A stretch of DNA of 64,000 nt from Timema cristinae (taxonomy: Eukaryota; Arthropoda; Insecta; Phasmatodea; Timematidae): assembly GCA_039000515.1 (NCBI GenBank), contig JBCFYV010001001.1, forward strand, positions 1,844,462 through 1,908,461, written 5' to 3'. The translations under genes were made by a program, and so were the position numbers. Below, piece by piece: positions 10,690 through 21,179 of the stretch (the first letter of the stretch is position 1; each line of letters starts with the position of its first letter). The notes beneath the pieces were generated by a model that ran no database searches, had not been told where the DNA came from, and saw only the letters and a program-made list of their open reading frames with translations.

Positions 10690-11450
10690 ATGACCATATA
10701 TAAATATCAAGTTTGAATAGAATCCATCAAACCATTTTGGCTCTAACCCCAGTTTATTTCAGACCTAATTTTAGAACCCACTTTTTAAGTTTTTGGGGCT
10801 CTTCGTAATTTCGAGGATTAAAGTTTTTCACGGTTACGGTATTTTCTCTCTGTAGTAAAGTGAAAACATTTAACTACTACAACTAGAACGCACAGTTGTT
10901 ACATCCTTTTAATTATTTTTATTGAAATTGAATAAACACATTTTTTAAATGACTCCCAGTGCCTCTGTTCTTTTTTTTTTATCTGGTTACCGTTATTATA
11001 CCATCAATTGTGCGGAATAGCCCAAAATACCAACACTACAAACGAGGATTCCTTTGGACGGCGTAGAACTTGACAGTGTTTATTTCACTCTTGTTTTAGA
11101 ACGTGCGATTTTCTCTTTCTAGTTAATCTCACCTTAAATAAAACTATTTAACTTCAACTTGTTTTATTCCCATCCCTGCTTTTATTTATCTTAAATACCT
11201 TTATTTTATTGTTGTTACCGAAAACAGTGTGCTACTGTTTAGTGTTGTAAGCCTCTCTTTTTTGTAGAGGCTGCCATTTGGACTTTGACTAGTTAGGCCG
11301 CGGATGGAATCCAGGGTGGATCCTTTGCAGTGGAGGGGGGGTTCTTTTTTGTATAATTTAGTTTGCAATCCACTTTCAATTCAAATAGTATTGCGTTAAA
11401 AAAAATTGATCCACGATATTTTTCACGTAAACAAGTTTAATAATATCACT
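10690..11450. other. Non-coding stretch, nothing recognised
   Basis: AT-rich with homopolymer T runs near 10971-10980. No gene or known repeat is seen. Confidence 0.4.
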
Positions 11451-11453
11451 CAC

Positions 11454-11644
11454 TAACCGCTTTGGTGGCGTCACTCTTGTTATCGCTGATGATGGAGAGA
11501 ACGTGGTTCAATCCCGGTCAATTTTTTTTCCCCTAAATGGTTTTCCGTCATCTCTCCACGCAAATGTGGCTACACATATTCAACCTTCCCCATTCCTATC
11601 CTGTTAGCGTCATTGGCGGATAGTAAGGTGCGGTGATAAAAAAC
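11454..11644 (+). mobile_element. SINE-B2 with A box deleted
   Basis: Reads AACCGCTTTGGTGGCGTCAC, jumping directly from the first head bases to GTCACTC, so the A box (normally CATGGTCTAAGGC) is missing. The B box GTGGTTCAATCCCGGTC, body and tail GTAAGGTGCGGTGATAAA are present. It faces the copy at 11672 tail to tail. Confidence 0.8.
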
Positions 11645-11671
11645 AATAATATCATTATTTATTAATTTACT

Positions 11672-11850
11672 TTTCCCTGCGTTTTACTACCTGTTCGGGT
11701 TTTACAAGCTTACGCTAACGTTAGAGACGACGAAGGTTGAATATACAAGAAGTTTACCTGCATTTTCGTGGGGGAGAGTGGAAAACCATTAAGGAAAAAC
11801 TTCCCTCCGGTGATAGTGATGCCTTAGACCATTTCAACCCTGAAGTGGGA
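11672..11850 (-). mobile_element. SINE-B2 with B box deleted
   Basis: Minus-strand copy with head TCCCACTTCAGGGTTGAAAT and GGTCTAAGGCATCACTATCA, then directly the body (GAGGGAAGTTTTTCCTTAAT). The B-box segment is gone. Tail ACCCGAACAGGTAGTAAAAC. Its tail abuts the tail side of the plus-strand copy ending at 11644. Confidence 0.8.
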
Positions 11851-12116
11851 CACTTTATTGTAAATAAAATATTATGTTTACGTAATCGAAGCGGCTGATT
11901 AATTGTTACCAGAGCTATTTAATTATTCTGATATTAGTGATTCAACCCACTAGTGCACACGGGTCGTCCAATACTGGCAGTTTCCTGCATATTGACCCCT
12001 AGGAGGCTAGCAGTGCCAACTAAGGGTATGTTACGGTTTCATTCTGTGTTTCATTTGTGTGTGAAATGTTACTATGAGCCCGTTTCGATGATTGCATGGT
12101 ATAAAGGAGGGGTGGG

Positions 12117-12209
12117 AAACGTTTTGGCATCAATTCATTATTCCTTGTAAGGCCGCACAATTCATTTACAATACATTTTCAAAAAGTATGATAGTGTGCC
12201 AATCTTATA

Positions 12210-12272
<63 letters not shown>

Positions 12273-12390
12273 TTTTATATAGATAGATAGAGATATATAG
12301 CAATAAGAGCATCTAAGTTTAACATTATTCTTAAAAATAACGATTTTATTATAATTAATTTTAATATAAGCCATTTCAGAATATATATAT

Positions 12391-12425
<35 letters not shown>

Positions 12426-12512
12426 TATATAAGATTGGCAAACTATCATACTTTTTGAAAATGTATTGTAATTGAATTGTGCGGGAATAATGAATTGATG
12501 GCAAAACGTTAT
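12117..12512. mobile_element. Fold-back element with microsatellite loop
   Basis: Arms of about 100 bp: the left (12117-12220) contains AACGTTTTGGCATCAATTCA and AAAAAGTATGATAGTGTGCC, and the right (12413-12512) is its near-exact reverse complement ending in GATGGCAAAACGTT. One 8 bp block differs (left arm CTTGTAAGG region). The loop holds (GT)n, (TA)n and (GA)n and their complements. No coding sequence. Class is unknown; a MITE or an inverted duplication are both possible. Confidence 0.8.
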
Positions 12513-12530
12513 ATATACGTTATATATACG

Positions 12531-12601
<71 letters not shown>

Positions 12602-12622
12602 AAGAAAGAAAGAAAGAAATAA
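12508..12622. repeat. Compound microsatellite
   Basis: Three units of CGTTATATATA (12507-12540), then (AT)n to 12570, (AG)n to about 12597, then (AAAG)n to about 12620. Confidence 0.95.
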
Positions 12623-12819
12623 TCCTCTTCTGTTACACTGAGGGTGTGTTTTACTAAATGGATTCCCACTTAGCTTTAGTGAAAATGTCGTTATTTTTCC
12701 TTTAAATTTAACTTTCCTCATCCTTAACCCAATGGTTTAAATAATATGTACAATCTGAGCGGATATTAATATGTGATGTTAACAAAATTAATGCCACTAT
12801 GGTTACTATTATAGTCGGG

Positions 12820-13118
12820 TGACCTGGTGGTCTAGGGGTAAGGTGTCAGACTTCTATGCTGGCGGCTGGGGTTCAATCCTCGGTCCCGGCACAGATTTAT
12901 CTGATTTCCAAACCCTTCCTTCACCTCTGACAAGACATCTTTTGAATGTGGGGAATGCCAGGCCGCCACCGTGGTTCGGATTCCACGTTAAACTGTAGGT
13001 CCTCCATTTCATCTCACAATCACCCAAACCATTACACATTAGCGTAAGTGCGTATAACCCGAACGGGTAGTAAGACGCGGTGCTATAATAATAATAATAA
13101 TAATAATAATGATAATAT
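12820..13118 (+). mobile_element. SINE-A, full length
   Basis: Cleanest plus-strand head: GTGACCTGGTGGTCTAGGGG (A box, tRNA-Pro-like) and GGGGTTCAATCCTCGGTCCC (B box). The body CACCGTGGTTCGGATTCCAC is followed by tail CCCGAACGGGTAGTAAGACG and a long TAA run. No clear target duplication was resolved. Confidence 0.9.
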
Positions 13119-13510
13119 ATTCGTGTCTCTTTAACTTAAATATCACGAATAGTAAAATTACCAATCAAATTCAAAGATAAATGAATGTCACGGGGGGGAA
13201 AGGGTAGAAAGGTTATACGATTGTCCAAAAAATGGCATCAATACCTCAAATTGAGAAAATGAAAATGGAACTTTCCTATATATTCCTCTGTACATATAAA
13301 ATATTTTAGGACAGGTAGTACCTCTGAAACCATGCGGACTTCACAGCTTAACATAGTGGAGGAGTTAAACGTTATTGTGTACGTTGAAACTCAATTTAAT
13401 GGGGCAGTAAAATAGTTTTATATCTAAATTTTAACATTAAACTGTTGTTACTCTTAATGAATGTCTGGAACTATAATATGTTATGCAACTCAATATTCAC
13501 TCTCAGATGA
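13119..13510. other. Non-coding stretch, nothing recognised
   Basis: AT-rich with no repeat match or ORF that I could support. Confidence 0.4.
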
Positions 13511-13524
13511 TAGTATGGTGTCAT

Positions 13525-14152
13525 GTTGGAAGCGACCGTTTTTAGAGCTGTCAAGCAAAAATCGTGTTGTATGCGACCAGATTTTTTACATGCATGTTGT
13601 AAACGACCACATTATTTTATGAGTCATTTTCCTTTTATGTACCTAGCTTATTGCTTTACTGAATTTACTTTGCATATTTTTAATCTCTGTCAATAATTAT
13701 TTTTATTATTATATACAATAAGTATAATGTACAATATTCATAATATATCAGTACAAGATTTTGATCTAATTTATTAACGTAGCAATGCATTAAGACATAT
13801 TTCCAAGTCCTTCGTCCTTTCGAAGTCCCGTAATATGTTATAAATTCTGTTATCCAGTTCTATGTAAGTCTTGCGCCGTTTTCTTGCAGGTTCACCTAAT
13901 TCCTTACATTTAAGTTGGTCAGGTTATGTTAGATTAAGTTAGTTAGGTTAGTTTAGCTTAGGTTAGTTAGGTTAGGTTAAGTTAAGTAAGCTATTGTTTT
14001 GATTATTTTGTTTGTACATTTTATTTTTGACACATGCTTAGTTAATTCACTTGGATGAATTTTAAAATATGTCTGATTTCTCAGAAATGATGAAAGTTTT
14101 TGTGGTCGCTCCAACCACGGTCTCTTTGGGCAAGGTCGCTTCCAATACGTAA
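13525..14152. repeat. Locus with GCGACC repeats around a TTAGG-like core
   Basis: Left side has GTTGGAAGCGACCG, GTTGTATGCGACCAG and GTTGTAAACGACCAC at 40-50 bp spacing. The right side has the reverse orientation, GTGGTCGCTCCAAC and AAGGTCGCTTCCAA. Between them lies a stretch rich in GTTAGGTTAG (13919-13985). Loci at 33.4-33.8 and 35.8-36.4 kb have a comparable plan with different flanking words. Nature is unknown. Confidence 0.5.
13919..13985 (+). repeat. Degenerate TTAGG-like stretch
   Basis: Repeated GTTAGGTTA, GTTAGTTAGG and TTAGATTAAG words. They resemble the arthropod telomere unit TTAGG but are irregular, so this is not a telomere. Confidence 0.7.
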
Positions 14153-14154
14153 CC

Positions 14155-14391
14155 TGTGCTGGCGGCCGGGGTTCAATCCTCGGTCCCGGCACAGATTTAT
14201 CTGATTTCCAAACCCTTCCAACACCTCTGACAAGACATCTTGTGAATGTGTAGAATGCTAGGCCGCCACCGTGGTTCGGATTCCACGTTAAACTGTAGGT
14301 CCTTCATTTCATCTCACAATCACCCTACTATTACACATTAGCGTAAGTGCGTATAACCCGAACGGGTAGTAAGACGCGGTGCTAATAATAA
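14155..14391 (+). mobile_element. SINE-A, 5' truncated, perfect duplication
   Basis: Starts inside the head at TGTGCTGGCGGCCGGGGTT, so the A box is absent, then is complete to the tail. Flanked by perfect 12 bp copies of CAATACGTAACC at 14143-14154 and 14392-14403. This shows a genuine 5'-truncated insertion and not later loss. Confidence 0.92.
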
Positions 14392-14482
14392 CAATACGTA
14401 ACCGTTAGTATGATATAAGGGTTTTTTAATTCTATAGTTCAATATTTATTATTAAATAATTTCATAACTCAAGAGAAAAACT

Positions 14483-14685
14483 ACCCGATTCGGTGGCCCC
14501 GTGTTTTAAGGCGTCACTCTTGCAATAGACTAGACTGCCGATGATGGTAAGCTCGGGGTTTTAATCCCCGTCCAGTGTACTGAGGATATTTTTTTCTAAA
14601 TTGTTCTACACTTTCACTCTACGCAAATGCGAAGGATCTTAATCTAAATTCAATCTTTTCCATCCTTAATATAACATTAACGGCT
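14483..14685 (+). mobile_element. SINE-B2, tail lost
   Basis: Head CCCGATTCGGTGGCCCCGTG, GACTAGACTGCCGATGATGG and B box CGGGGTTTTAATCCCCGTCC. The body is recognisable to about 14685. Confidence 0.8.
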
Positions 14686-14689
14686 CAAT

Positions 14690-15195
14690 TGTAGTATATT
14701 CCAAACAAACCCAGTATAGATGGTTGAAAAATATTATTTATTTTGCTTTTTTTTCTTCTGTATATTTATTTATTACTTGCATTTGCTCACACGATACTAT
14801 CACTATACTAACCAGTGCAAACACATCCTTTGTCAGTATTATTTGACTGAACGAAATACATTTCCTTGACTGAGGGAATATTGTTTTTGATTATTGTAAT
14901 GTTTTCGTTAAAGGTAATATTATTCCAACTATACTTAATTTGAATTTAACACAACTTGAAAATTAAAGCTTAGTCCTAATAATCAATGTTCAAGTTGTAC
15001 TAAGTTTAAATTAAATATAATTTAAACAATAGACTATATCTTTAACGATAACATTACAATTACAATTATTGTTGGTTGCTCCCCGTAAATAGCCCACATC
15101 TCATACAGAGCTGCAACGCAAGTTGCGTTCAATTCTATCTCGCGGCGCTTGAACCAGAAATCGTATCAAAACGAGGTTCTTCCAATTATATTTAT
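14690..15195. other. Non-coding stretch, weak inverted pair
   Basis: Inverted words are seen: GATTATTGTAATGTTTTCGT (14890) and TTTAACGATAACATTACAAT (15040), with GGTAATATTATTCCAACT and TAATAATC between. It may be an old fold-back of about 170 bp. No coding sequence. Confidence 0.4.
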
Positions 15196-15199
15196 TTTT

Positions 15200-15449
15200 T
15201 CATCACCGCATCTTACTACCTGTTCAGGTGATATGCAAATATGATAATTACTCTAATGAGGTAAGGCTGAAGAAGGAAGCATTTTAGAGTTAATCAACCC
15301 ACATTTGCATGGAAACAGATAGGGAAACCATTTAGGAAAAACTACCCCTAGCAGACCCGACCGGGCTTTTAACCCCGATCTCCCTATCATCGGCAGGTCA
15401 ATCTAACATGAGAGTGACCCCTTAAATCATTCGGCCACTGAAACGGGAC
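15200..15449 (-). mobile_element. SINE-B2
   Basis: Minus-strand copy: head GTCCCGTTTCAGTGGCCGAA, AGGTTGACCTGCCGATGATA region, B box GGGGTTAAAAGCCCGGTCGG, and tail AGTAAGATGCGGTGATG. Confidence 0.85.
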
Positions 15450-16145
15450 TCCAAATTCTTCATTTGAAAAATAGCGTAACTAGAGGCAGTTTAATGGTTT
15501 TTTAAAGTTTTTTTAAAAAAATTGTTGTATTTTTTTATATGATAAAACTGTTTCATTGATGTTAATCCCACTGTTTCCAAAACTATAATATATAAATACG
15601 TACCCCGATGCAACGTCTGGTTCGCATAGTGTCATACGCAAAGCAAGGTTTTTAACCGTTGATGGAAGGGGGGAATGGGCTCTTGAGGCGTTATAATAGT
15701 CGAGCATAAATTCATAAATGCCAGAAACCAAGTGAATTTATAACTTATTGAGTGGAGCTGTCTGGCACTAGGATAACAAATTGGGAAGAATAAAAACACG
15801 CATGCCAATACAATTTGTGTTGTATTAAATGGCTACATTTGATTCTCAAATAACCATTCTAAGTTCCTATACGAGCTACCTATCGTTTCCCGGGCATTAA
15901 GGTCTATCAAATGAAATACGTGGATTGTTGGCCTTCTCAGAATGGAAAATTTCCACTTTTAAACTATATTTACAAGCCTATATATATGCTTTGGGTCATA
16001 GAAAATATTTTTATATTCATTCCAGTAAAACACCAAACTAATATATTATCACCAATTGTATCAATATTTAACCTAAGTGCAACACCTTATTGGCAGCCCC
16101 CTTGAAGACAGGAATGGTATAATCATTGTAATTTAATAAAGAGTA
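15450..16145. other. Non-coding stretch, nothing recognised
   Basis: AT-rich; T-rich near 15495-15540. The 64-72 codon open frames here have no features suggesting a gene. Confidence 0.4.
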
Positions 16146-16147
16146 TT

Positions 16148-16179
16148 GGGGGGGATAGGGGAGAAACGGGGTAGAGGGG
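16148..16179 (+). other. G-quadruplex-type sequence
   Basis: Four runs of at least four G (16148-16154, 16158-16161, 16168-16171, 16176-16179) with loops of 3-6 bases, in an AT-rich setting. This fits the G-quadruplex pattern. Confidence 0.75.
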
Positions 16180-17270
16180 TGTTCGGGATGGTTGTAAAAT
16201 ATTATCAATCATTATTATTGGTATTTTGGTACATTAGCACAAAAATAAGCGCTACCGTCTTATTAAAGTACCTGAAACTTAATTATATCAAATACTTCCC
16301 GTGTATATTCTGCACCTAAAACTTATATTACTCAGTAAAGGAAGCGTTTAAATGTTTAGACGGGACGCTCGAATCCTATGGTATGCGATAGATTTAAGAT
16401 TAGTAAAAATATCTAAAAGTATCTCGAATACAATAATTATTATGTAAATCTTGACTTCAAATAATAATTTTGAATATTTGGTAAAAGGAATTATATAGAC
16501 TTGTGTAGTTTAGATACTCGTTACATAAAGGACAAAATTGTATTAATATAATTAATTTATTAAAACAGTGTTCTATTTTTTTATGACGTACGGTAAAATA
16601 CATGATAAACAAAATATAATTTGTCAGTGGCACAAAGCCTTAAAACAACTTTTTTAATCCAATTTAAAATATTTTCACTTTAACTAAAATTTACATTTGT
16701 AAAAAATTGAGTATTCGAGTTTGGCTCTGAGGGGTGAAATAAAAATTAAGTTTCATTTTCGAGATTTGTATTCTAGAAATATAATATTTCACTCATCTTT
16801 CTTTTTAATATGTTGAGTTGTATGAGTTGATGAAACGTTCGTTAACTACTATTATTTCCTCTGTGCATGTGGGTTGGGGTGGTGGTTTAAGTAAATCGTC
16901 AGAGTAGCTCTGGGGAGTTTGAGCTGTTGTTTTAAACATAAGGAGAACGTAGATTAAACGTTTGTAAATCTACTATTATATAAATAACTTTTGCTGAACG
17001 GAGATAAGAGGTTCTTGGCCTCAAATTTACGAACCTTGTTTCTCGGCTTGACTAAAACGAGCTTATCTACACAATATTGAACTTTTATTACCTTTGTATA
17101 CATTCAAACAACTGAACAGAAAACTATATCAAAGTAATCTGCTAGATCGATAGTAAAAGTTCAATTATTTGAACAAATTAACGATATAACCAACCCATTT
17201 TCATGGCAGAGGAAGAGTTGTATGCTTCGTTTGGAACGCAAAAGCACTCAGTTTAAAATATAGCTCCATC
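16180..17270. other. AT-rich non-coding stretch
   Basis: No ORF, tRNA boxes or repeat matches that I could support over about 1.1 kb. Confidence 0.4.
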
Positions 17271-17274
17271 CTAG

Positions 17275-17575
17275 CAATCGGCTATAAGACTCCATGACGT
17301 CAGCCCACAGTCCAGTGATAACGACCAAGCAGCCGTCGTCTGTTGGCAAAGATAGTGTCTAATTCTGCTGATAGATGGTGTCGTGTTGTCAGTACAATGA
17401 ATCTTTAGGTCGTTAATCTCGGTTTTCTAGACCAGGGTCACCTACATTTTCATTCAAGTAGTTCATCAATAATCTCACGAGGCTGAGTTAATCCCGCTCC
17501 AGACCCACTGCTTCACAGAAAATCTGGAAGTGCCTTGGTTCGAACCCGGACCCTTGGATAGCAATCGCCTATATT
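17275..17575. repeat. Interspersed repeat I, second copy
   Basis: Matches 8239-8550 through CGTCTGTTGGCAAAGATAGT and GTTAATCTCGGTTTTCTAGA. The right end has TTGGTTCGAACCCGGACCCT, which on the minus strand is a tRNA-like B box (GGTTCGAACC), so a tRNA-derived origin is possible. Confidence 0.45.
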
Positions 17576-17671
17576 TAAACATATTTAGGGTGCACACCCC
17601 TAATACTCTATGTAACTGATGTATCGGCCTAAACTTTAAAATGTTATGTTGTAAATTATCGTGGAAAACTC

Positions 17672-17689
17672 TTTTTTTTTTTTTTTTTT
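17672..17689 (+). repeat. Poly-T tract
   Basis: About 18 consecutive T. Confidence 0.95.
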
Positions 17690-17928
17690 AAGAGCCATTG
17701 CCGAAAAAAATCTGTGCGGTGCTCTTCCGCTTTTGGTTTAAATTGCGATCATACGATTTACCTCGCCAACAATAATGAGCAAATCATCCGTTACATTTCT
17801 AAGACATTTTATTTCCTAGAGGCTGTCGAGTTTTAAGTTGATTTTAAAAATAAATTATATTATTTTGATATATGATGTAAATCATTCCTTTTAAATTCAA
17901 CGCCCACTCGTAAGTGTTTTTGTTTCTT

Positions 17929-18168
17929 TAGCACAACGTCTAACCACCCATTTGTTATAAACGCATATGTACTGATTACACTAATTTTGCTAGGTAAGAG
18001 GTTTTTGCATTTAGAGAACTTTTACTTGAATTTGTATGAAGAGAGGATAAAAAAAAAACAATTTAGGAAAAACCGTGCTCTCAATACACCCGATCAGAAT
18101 TTGAACCCCGATCTCTCCGTTGTCGGCAGTCTAGTATATTGTGAGAAGTTTTCAAACTACGGGCGGAT
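17929..18168 (-). mobile_element. SINE-B2
   Basis: Minus-strand copy: B box CGGGGTTCAAATTCTGATCG, CTGCCGACAACGGAGAGATC, tail AGACGTTGTGCTAAAG. The A-box region is diverged. Confidence 0.75.
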
Positions 18169-18189
18169 TTATCTGGCTCGTGGATACTT

Positions 18190-19115
18190 TGACAAAAAAT
18201 AAATTAAAAATTAACAAAGAAAATTATATCAAAAACGAACAGTGAAATGATCGTGTTCTACATATTGTGATACCCACATACTATCATATGCGGTCAGCGG
18301 CAGTATTGTGAACAGCCATACTGTGACGTAACTCGCTAGCCACGTTTCCTAAGTGTCTTTTGAGCCGGATACGGAGAACCCCGCGTGGACAACTGGGTGC
18401 CAAAAGTAACCCCCCTTTTTTCTTAATAAAATAACAACTTTTTTTAGCATAATACAATGCACTTTTTTCTTTCTAATTAAAAAGTAATGAGTAAAAGCAA
18501 AAAATATGCACTCTTTTATTAAGTGCAACATAATATTTTATTTAAATGTTATTTGTCTTGTATTAATGCATTGCAAGTTAGGGTTTATTAACTTTATAAA
18601 TATGAATTAATTAAGTTTCCTCTACTAAGATTTTTTTAAACAACTCCAAAAATGAATATTTATGTAATTGAAAAATACATGATGTTAGGCTGAAAAATAT
18701 GACTAGCTAAAAAAATGTTCATTTTTAGTTTTTAGTCATCACTTTTTAATTTTAATTGAAGAATATATGAAAAAAATTGTGCAGTTTTATATTATAAAAA
18801 ATGCATTGCATTATACTAGAAAAAAGCTAATAAAAAATAAAATAAGAAATGCGTTTTTTTAACGCCCAGTTTGTGCGTCTCCAATTTTCCTAGACCGCTT
18901 TTGAGCTTAGGGGATGACATTGCGGTGCAAGTGGGGTGTATATATGTTGGCTTCACAACTTACATCTATTCATTTCCGATTATTACTGCATTTTTGATAT
19001 TGATTATTTCCATATATAATATATATATTTTATATGCAATAATATATGTATCTTTTTTTCGATTCAAACCAATTGGCACTTTCATTATCTTAATGCGGTC
19101 CTCCACTCAATATGT
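18190..19115. other. AT-rich non-coding stretch
   Basis: A/T homopolymers and weak inverted words (AAAAAGCTAATAAAAAATAA style). No gene is seen. A 116-codon open frame at 18871-19221 runs into a SINE-B2 and looks like chance. Confidence 0.4.
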
Positions 19116-19120
19116 TTGGG

Positions 19121-19358
19121 AGCCGCTTCACTGGCCGAATGTTCTAGAATGTTCTAGGGCGTCGCTCTCGTTTTATTCTCCTCTACTGATGACGGGGAGA
19201 TCGGGGTTAGAATCCCAGTAGGATCCACTAAAGGCGGTTTTCCTAAAAGTTTTCCCACTCTCCTTCCACGTAAATTCTGGTAGATTATCTCTAAAATTTC
19301 CCCTTCCTTGTCCCCTATCCCATTAGAGTAATTATGAGCAGGTAGTAATATAAAACAA
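19121..19358 (+). mobile_element. SINE-B2 with small internal duplication
   Basis: Head GCCGCTTCACTGGCCGAATG, with the A-box part duplicated (GTTCTAGAATGTTCTAGGGC). B box CGGGGTTAGAATCCCAGTAG. Body intact, tail AGCAGGTAGTAATATAAAA diverged. Confidence 0.8.
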
Positions 19359-19374
19359 AATGTTTTGGTACCCC

Positions 19375-19410
19375 TGGTTCAGACCATTTGACCACCGAAG
19401 TGGGCTCCTG
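19375..19410 (-). mobile_element. SINE-B2 5' head fragment
   Basis: Only the first about 35 bases of the family (minus strand GCCCACTTCGGTGGTCAAAT, GGTCTGAACC) are present. The rest is missing or lies beyond the intervening 19410-19700 sequence. Confidence 0.55.
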
Positions 19411-19710
19411 AGTGTCGTTTCCTGGTGCACAAAACTATAAGACTCTTGAGTTGGGGCAGTGAAGGGTATAAAGTTGAGCTATTGTTCAAAGTAAAATCGA
19501 TGTATCGACCTTTCTTTTCTCTCACTTTCATTGCACGGAATGGGACAAACAATAAACTCGCATCATCAATAAACCCGTTCAAAAGGGTTAGATTAGCCCG
19601 TTGAAGGTTTGAGCGCATGAAATGAAAAAAACTCTGGTTAAAATCCCAACGTCCACGGAGGGAATTGGAGGTCACTCATGGCACACAATTCCAAATTTCT
19701 TCAATTAAAA
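19411..19710 (-). other. Unidentified stretch with a minus-strand open frame
   Basis: A 98-codon minus-strand frame (19379-19675) covers most of it, partly overlapping the SINE fragment. It contains no motif I recognise. It may be filler between two SINE-B2 pieces or an inserted sequence. Confidence 0.25.
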
Positions 19711-19712
19711 GA

Positions 19713-19962
19713 AATAGCACCGAGTCTTATTACCTATTCAGTCTACACGCATACGTACTAATTACGCCAACGAGTTAGGGCTAAGGAAGGGTGAGTTTAG
19801 ACGTGGTGTATCCGCATTAGTTTGAAGGGAAAGTGGAAAACTATTTTGGAAAAACCTCCCCAGTAAAACCGTCTTGAATTCGAACCCCGATCTTTCTATC
19901 ATCGGTAGTTTAGTATGTAGTGAGAGTGACGCATTAGACCATGCGACCACAGAAACAGGTTA
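19713..19962 (-). mobile_element. SINE-B2
   Basis: Minus-strand copy: CTGTTTCTGTGGTCGCATGG, GTCTAATGCGTCACTCTCAC, B box CGGGGTTCGAATTCAAGACG, tail TGAATAGGTAATAAGACTCG. Confidence 0.85.
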
Positions 19963-20007
19963 ATTCAGAAATTAAAGAAACTTTTGTAGAAAATAAAAAT
20001 TGTTTTG

Positions 20008-20125
20008 CTTCGCGTATTACTACTTGACAGGATACCCGCATACATAAACTAATAGGGTAGGAATGAGGAAGGTATAATGTACAGGAAATGTATCGGCAGT
20101 TGTTAGGAAGAAGAGTAGAACACAT
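20008..20125 (-). mobile_element. SINE-B2, 3' part only
   Basis: Minus-strand body and tail words (TATACCTTCCTCATTCCTAC, AGTAGTAATACGCG). The head is missing. Confidence 0.55.
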
Positions 20126-20347
20126 GACTACCGATTAGAGATATGAGACGGAAATTTTTTCGTTATTTGAAAATGTTAAATCATTTTTTTTTTCCTTAAA
20201 ATAATTCCATTTCTCTTCACACACTCATGTATCGTCTACAACGCTTGGTGGTTGAATGTGTCACTAACGTCGGGTCTATTGTATCATAAGACCTTTTGAA
20301 AAAAATTACCTTCCCTTGCGAATCACTGATCAGATATTTTCACAGTT

Positions 20348-20610
20348 TATTATTATTAATATTATTTAGCGTTTTGTCTTATAACCGGTTGGGGTTATAC
20401 GCTTAAGTACTAATTACGCTAATAAATTAGGAATTAGGACGGTTGAATTTAGAGGAAGTGAACCCGCATTTGCATGAAGGGAGAGTGGAAAACCTTTAGT
20501 AAAACCACCCCCAGTTCACCCGACCGAAATTTGAACCTCGATATCCCCGTCTTCGGCAGTCTAACTCGACAGGAAACTATCGCGTTAGCTAACTACGCCA
20601 CTGAGGTGGG
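20348..20610 (-). mobile_element. SINE-B1, perfect duplication
   Basis: Minus-strand copy: CACCTCAGTGGCGTAGTTAG, B box GAGGTTCAAATTTCGGTCGG, tail CCCCAACCGGTTATAAGACA. Perfect 13 bp flanks TATTTTCACAGTT at 20335-20347 and 20611-20623. Confidence 0.92.
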
Positions 20611-20721
20611 TATTTTCACAGTTAAAGTTTTCTATCGAGTATTTACAAAATACGATATTTATCGTAGAGGGATAATGCTGGCTTATAAATAGATGAGTGT
20701 ATATCTGGTAACTTTAATAAC

Positions 20722-20880
20722 TGACAAATGGTCACGCAGTCTAGGGCGTCAGACTCGTTTTGAAGACAATTGGGGTGGGCTGAGTTTTGAATCTCAGCTG
20801 GGTGTACTGGGGGTGGTTTTCTACTCGTGATCTTCTCATACCTTTTCCACAATAACGCGAGTTGACTTCTACCCGCAACC
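20722..20880 (+). mobile_element. SINE-B2-like, diverged
   Basis: Head AAATGGTCACGCAGTCTAGG and GGCGTCAGACTCGTTTTGAA, B box TGAGTTTTGAATCTCAGCTG, then GTACTGGGGGTGGTTTTCTA. The 3' end is diverged. Confidence 0.6.
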
Positions 20881-20921
20881 CTTTATGTTTAACTTAATAG
20901 TAAAAATAGCTATGATTTTTT

Positions 20922-21178
20922 TTTAGCACCGCGTATTCCTACCTGTTCAGGTTATACGTATATTACTAATTACGCTAATGAGTTAGAAAGAGGTGAGGCT
21001 GAATTCAGAGGAAGTGTATCCGAATTTGCGTGTAGGTAGGGTGGAAAACCATAATATAGAGATAACCCCCCCCCCCTCGGTATACTCTACTGGTAATCGA
21101 ACACCAATCTCCCAGTCATCGACATTCTAGTATATTGCGATAGTGATGCCTTAGACCATGCGGCCATTAAAGAGGGTA
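20922..21178 (-). mobile_element. SINE-B2
   Basis: Minus-strand copy: CTTTAATGGCCGCATGGTCT, AAGGCATCACTATCGCAATA, B box TGTTCGATTACC, tail CCTGAACAGGTAGGAATACG. A poly-C run (12) lies at about 21066-21077. Confidence 0.88.
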
Positions 21179-21179
21179 T

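Noticed and set aside
12162..12721. Two minus-strand frames with YIYIY and SLSLSL tracts
   Set aside because: These are translations of (TA)n and (GA)n microsatellites.
12820..12895. Possible tRNA-Pro gene
   Set aside because: The same head occurs in many copies, always followed by the SINE-A body. The cloverleaf is incomplete.
13919..13985. Interstitial telomere array
   Set aside because: The TTAGG-like words are irregular and mixed with GTTAGTTAGG and TTAAG. A true array would have a constant 5 bp period.
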